6,738 nt of DNA from K189A clade bacterium (GTDB lineage Bacteria; Pseudomonadota; Gammaproteobacteria; Pseudomonadales; Azotimanducaceae): positions 1 to 6,738 of the forward strand of contig RKSB01000098.1 of the NCBI GenBank assembly GCA_007571095.1, given 5' to 3'. The number at the start of each line of letters is the position of its first letter. Position 1 is the stretch's first letter. Positions 4,303 to 6,738 of this stretch are shown here, one piece after another. The notes beneath the pieces are model-generated. The model ran no database searches, was not told where the DNA came from, and saw nothing but the letters and a program-made list of their open reading frames with translations. Both the position numbers and the translations under genes were made by a program.

Positions 4303-5912
4303 TGTTCAAATTCGGTCGCCGGTGTGTCTTTGCGCTGGCCCTTTTCGGGCTGGCTGCTTCTTCGGTATTCTCAGCGGTTGATTACGATAACCAGAAGCTG
4401 ACGCTGGCACTGATCACAGACCCGCCTTCGCTCGATTCAGCCAAAGCGACTGACTCGATCAGCGGTATGGTTCTCGGTCATGTGATGGAAGGGCTTTTGA
4501 GGTACGACAGGGAGAATCGGCTGGTGCCCGGTATCGCCCTTCGCTGGCAGTTCGACGAACAGGGGGCTGTGTTTTATTTGAGAGAGGATGCCCGGTGGTC
4601 AGACGGCCAGCCGGTTACCGCCGATGATTTTGTTTTTGCCTGGCGAAGGGCACTGGATCCGGCAACGGCATCGCAATATGCCTTTATTCTCTATCCACTG
4701 AAGAACGCCGAGGCTATCAACCAGGGCCGAATGCCGCCGGAAAAACTGGCGGTCGAAGCCGTGGACAGCCGTACCCTGCGTCTGGAACTGAGATCACCGA
4801 CACCACATTTTCTCAAGCTTCTGACCTTCTGGACTTATCTGCCTCAGCGCGAGGACTTCTACACTCAACACGCGAATGACTATGCCTCTGGCCATGACAA
4901 GCTACTCTATACCGGCCCTTTTCAAATCACTCGATGGGTCCGTGACGCCCGTCTGGTGCTTGAGCGAAACCCTCATTACTGGGACCAGCAGGCGATTCGC
5001 CTTCAACAGATCGACTGGGCTTACTTTACCGCCGACTCGAGTACGGTACTCAATCTCTTTCGGGATTCGCAGATTGCCGAAACCGGCCTGAATGCCGAGT
5101 TGTTGCAGGTGGCTTTGCGAGAGGGTTGGCGAATGCAGCGATCGACCACTGGAGCCATCTTCTATCTTGGCTTCAATCATCGGGCTTTCGCACCGACCGC
5201 CAACGCCGATCTGAGAAGGGCACTGCATCTGGTTTTTGACCCTTATGAGTTGATAAATCTGGTCATCGGAATTCCCGGGCAACTGCCGGGCCTGTCATTT
5301 TTTCCTGTCTGGTTACAGGGTCAGACGCAGGCCTTTCGAATCGAGCATCCGGCACCGGCTCACCGGCCGGATCTGGCAAAAGCCCGAGAGCATCTGGCTC
5401 GTGCCGCTCGCACAATGGGCGGAGAGATACCGCCGCTGGTGCTGCTGTCCGGCGACACACCTTCGGCTCGCCGGGAAGCCGAGTATTTTCAGGGGCTCTT
5501 CTCGAATCGTCTGGGCCTCAATATTCGAATTGATGCCCAGGTGTTCAAGCAACGTCTGTCCAAAATGCTCAGCGGCCAGTACGACATAGTGATGGCCGGC
5601 TGGGGCCCTGATTATGACGATCCTCTGACCTTTGGCGACCTGTTTACTTCCTGGAATCAGAACAATCGAGGCGAGTATCGAAACCCTGAACTGGACCAGT
5701 GGGTTCGGCTGGCTGAAAGTTCCTTTGATCCGGCTGAGCGAATGCGAGCTTTTGCCGAGGTTCAGCGAATTATCTATGAGGATACCGTGGTTATTCCCAC
5801 CTATGAGAGTAGCCAGATTCTGGTCACCCATCCTCGGCTGAAGGGCGTGATCAGGCGGCCGATTGGTACCAGCCCGGACTATACTCGGGCCTGGATTGAA
5901 CCTGCTCCGTGA
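4302..5912 (+). CDS. oppA: Periplasmic oligopeptide-binding protein of an ABC transporter (OppA/DppA type), 536 residues
   Basis: Solute-binding protein of the SBP_bac_5 family that captures peptides in the periplasm and delivers them to an Opp/Dpp-type permease. Residues 1-25 form a Sec signal peptide (KFGRR, then a hydrophobic core, cleavage near residues 24-25) with no lipobox cysteine, so it should be free in the periplasm. Family motifs are clear: LALITDPPSLDSAKA (35-49), GLLRYDRENRLVPGIA (64-79), WSDGQPVTADDFVFAWRRAL (99-118), YTGPFQITRWV (203-213), ERNPHYWD (221-228), the GWGPDYDDPLTF segment (433-444) and RNPELDQWVRLAE (460-472). The OppA-like WRRALDP after the VTADDF motif favours an oligopeptide binder over a nickel or sugar binder, but the ligand is not proven. 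The start is ATG 4302, overlapping the VWA stop as TGATG; the TTG at 4299 adds one residue and is less likely. There is no clear ribosome site, so translation is probably coupled. The stop overlaps the permease start. Confidence 0.93.
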   Translation: MFKFGRRCVFALALFGLAASSVFSAVDYDNQKLTLALITDPPSLDSAKATDSISGMVLGHVMEGLLRYDRENRLVPGIALRWQFDEQGAVFYLREDARWSDGQPVTADDFVFAWRRALDPATASQYAFILYPLKNAEAINQGRMPPEKLAVEAVDSRTLRLELRSPTPHFLKLLTFWTYLPQREDFYTQHANDYASGHDKLLYTGPFQITRWVRDARLVLERNPHYWDQQAIRLQQIDWAYFTADSSTVLNLFRDSQIAETGLNAELLQVALREGWRMQRSTTGAIFYLGFNHRAFAPTANADLRRALHLVFDPYELINLVIGIPGQLPGLSFFPVWLQGQTQAFRIEHPAPAHRPDLAKAREHLARAARTMGGEIPPLVLLSGDTPSARREAEYFQGLFSNRLGLNIRIDAQVFKQRLSKMLSGQYDIVMAGWGPDYDDPLTFGDLFTSWNQNNRGEYRNPELDQWVRLAESSFDPAERMRAFAEVQRIIYEDTVVIPTYESSQILVTHPRLKGVIRRPIGTSPDYTRAWIEPAP

Positions 5913-6738
5913 TCGCTTATACGGTCAACAGGTGCCTTCAGGGGCTGGTGGCCGTGTGGTTTATTGCCACCGCCACTTTTTTTCTGATGCACAGTGTGCC
6001 CGGCGATCCGCTGATCAGCGACAAGGAGGTACCTGCCCAGATTCGAGCCAATCTGGAAGCCAGGTATGGTCTGGACAAGCCTCTTTTGGAGCAGTACTTC
6101 ATTTATATCAGCGGTATGCTCCGAGGAGATTTCGGTATCTCCTTTACGCAGGAAAACCGTACGGTCAACGCCATCATTCGAGAGCATTTTCCGGTGTCAG
6201 CGGCCCTCGGCGTGCTGGCGATTCTGTGGGCGAGCCTCGGCGGCGTGCTGTTTGGCGCTCTGTCGGCTCTGGCTCGCGGGCGGCTGCCGGATTATCTCAT
6301 TCTGTTTGTCGTCATTCTGTGTATCTCGATACCCAATTTCGTGCTTGGAGCCTTGTCTCAACTGGCGATTGTTCAGTTGAACCAGCTGCTGGGCTTCACT
6401 TTGCTTCCGCCCGCCGGCTTTGGTGAATTTCGGCACGCCCTGATACCTTCGCTGCTTCTGGGGCTGGGCACCATGGCCTTTCTGGTTCGACTGATGCGCT
6501 CCTCCATGCTTGAGGTGATCTATTCTGACTATGTACGCACGGCTCGTGCCAAAGGCCTGTCGAGATGGCAAATCTTTCGCCACCATCAGCTTCGCAACGC
6601 CTCGCTTCCGCTGGTGACTGTGCTGGGTCCTGCGATTGCCGCCATTACGACAGGCGGCTTTGTGATTGAAACCCTGTTTGCGATTCCGGGCCTTGGCCGC
6701 TACTTCGTACAGGCCGTTCAACAGCTTGATTACACAGT
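5909..6738 (+). CDS. oppB: Peptide ABC transporter permease (OppB/DppB type), 3' end outside the window
   Basis: The frame is open from GTG 5909 to the window edge (276 codons plus two bases). It is a membrane permease subunit of an Opp/Dpp-type importer. The N-terminus has the expected first membrane helix (about 11-30), then PGDPL (31-35) and LEARYGLDKPLLEQY (49-63), both typical of OppB/DppB. Further hydrophobic helices lie at about 96-122, 127-155, 177-196 and 233-258. The cytoplasmic EAA loop that contacts the ATPase subunit is clear: YVRTARAKGLSRWQIFRHHQ (208-227) followed by LRNASLPLV. FVIETLFAIPGLGRY (251-265) is the typical late motif. OppB proteins are about 300-340 residues, so only a short C-terminal part is missing. 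GTG 5909 overlaps the oppA stop by GTGA and has no separate ribosome site, so translation is probably coupled. OppC and ATPase genes are expected after the edge but cannot be seen. Confidence 0.93.
   Translation, partial: MIAYTVNRCLQGLVAVWFIATATFFLMHSVPGDPLISDKEVPAQIRANLEARYGLDKPLLEQYFIYISGMLRGDFGISFTQENRTVNAIIREHFPVSAALGVLAILWASLGGVLFGALSALARGRLPDYLILFVVILCISIPNFVLGALSQLAIVQLNQLLGFTLLPPAGFGEFRHALIPSLLLGLGTMAFLVRLMRSSMLEVIYSDYVRTARAKGLSRWQIFRHHQLRNASLPLVTVLGPAIAAITTGGFVIETLFAIPGLGRYFVQAVQQLDYT

Overview
The window looks like chromosomal DNA from a Gram-negative bacterium, most likely a gammaproteobacterium. The GC content appears to be in the mid-50s percent by eye, the substrate-binding protein has a Sec signal peptide without a lipobox cysteine, and the protein families (NfeD/slipin, MoxR/CoxE-type VWA, Opp-type ABC transporter) fit that group. 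The genus cannot be fixed from this sequence alone. CGA is used unusually often as an arginine codon in all the main genes, so the window reads as one uniform genome with no obvious recent import.

Layout: all recognisable genes are on the + strand. At the left edge is the C-terminal end of an NfeD-family membrane protein (1-345). A stretch of 542 bases without a convincing protein gene follows (346-887). It is rich in short hairpins, ends with a good rho-independent terminator on the + strand (741-766), and has a second terminator-like hairpin facing the other way just after nfeD (346-369). A tightly packed gene series then runs to the right edge: an SPFH/stomatin-like slipin (888-1661), a MoxR-family AAA+ ATPase (1701-2645), a 100-residue ORF made by tandem duplication of the ATPase C-terminus (2642-2944), a CoxE-like VWA protein (2941-4302), an OppA/DppA-type periplasmic peptide-binding protein (4302-5912) and the start of an OppB/DppB-type permease (5909 to the edge).

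The main oddity is the 298-base tandem repeat (2352-2649 and 2651-2948, 20 mismatches, no gaps, period 299). It copies the last third of the MoxR gene together with its stop codon and the overlapping GTG start of the next gene. The outcome is a translatable extra cistron: GTGA overlaps join moxR to the small ORF and the small ORF to the VWA gene. It could encode a free copy of the MoxR C-terminal lid subdomain. It could also be a strain-mixture assembly artefact, and that should be excluded first.

Functionally, NfeD and slipins are established partners in membrane microdomains. MoxR ATPases and CoxE-like VWA proteins form chaperone-like pairs that mature or insert factors into protein complexes. 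Here both sit immediately upstream of, and are translationally overlapped with, an oligopeptide ABC importer. That the MoxR-VWA pair or the slipin acts on the transporter is inference from gene order only.
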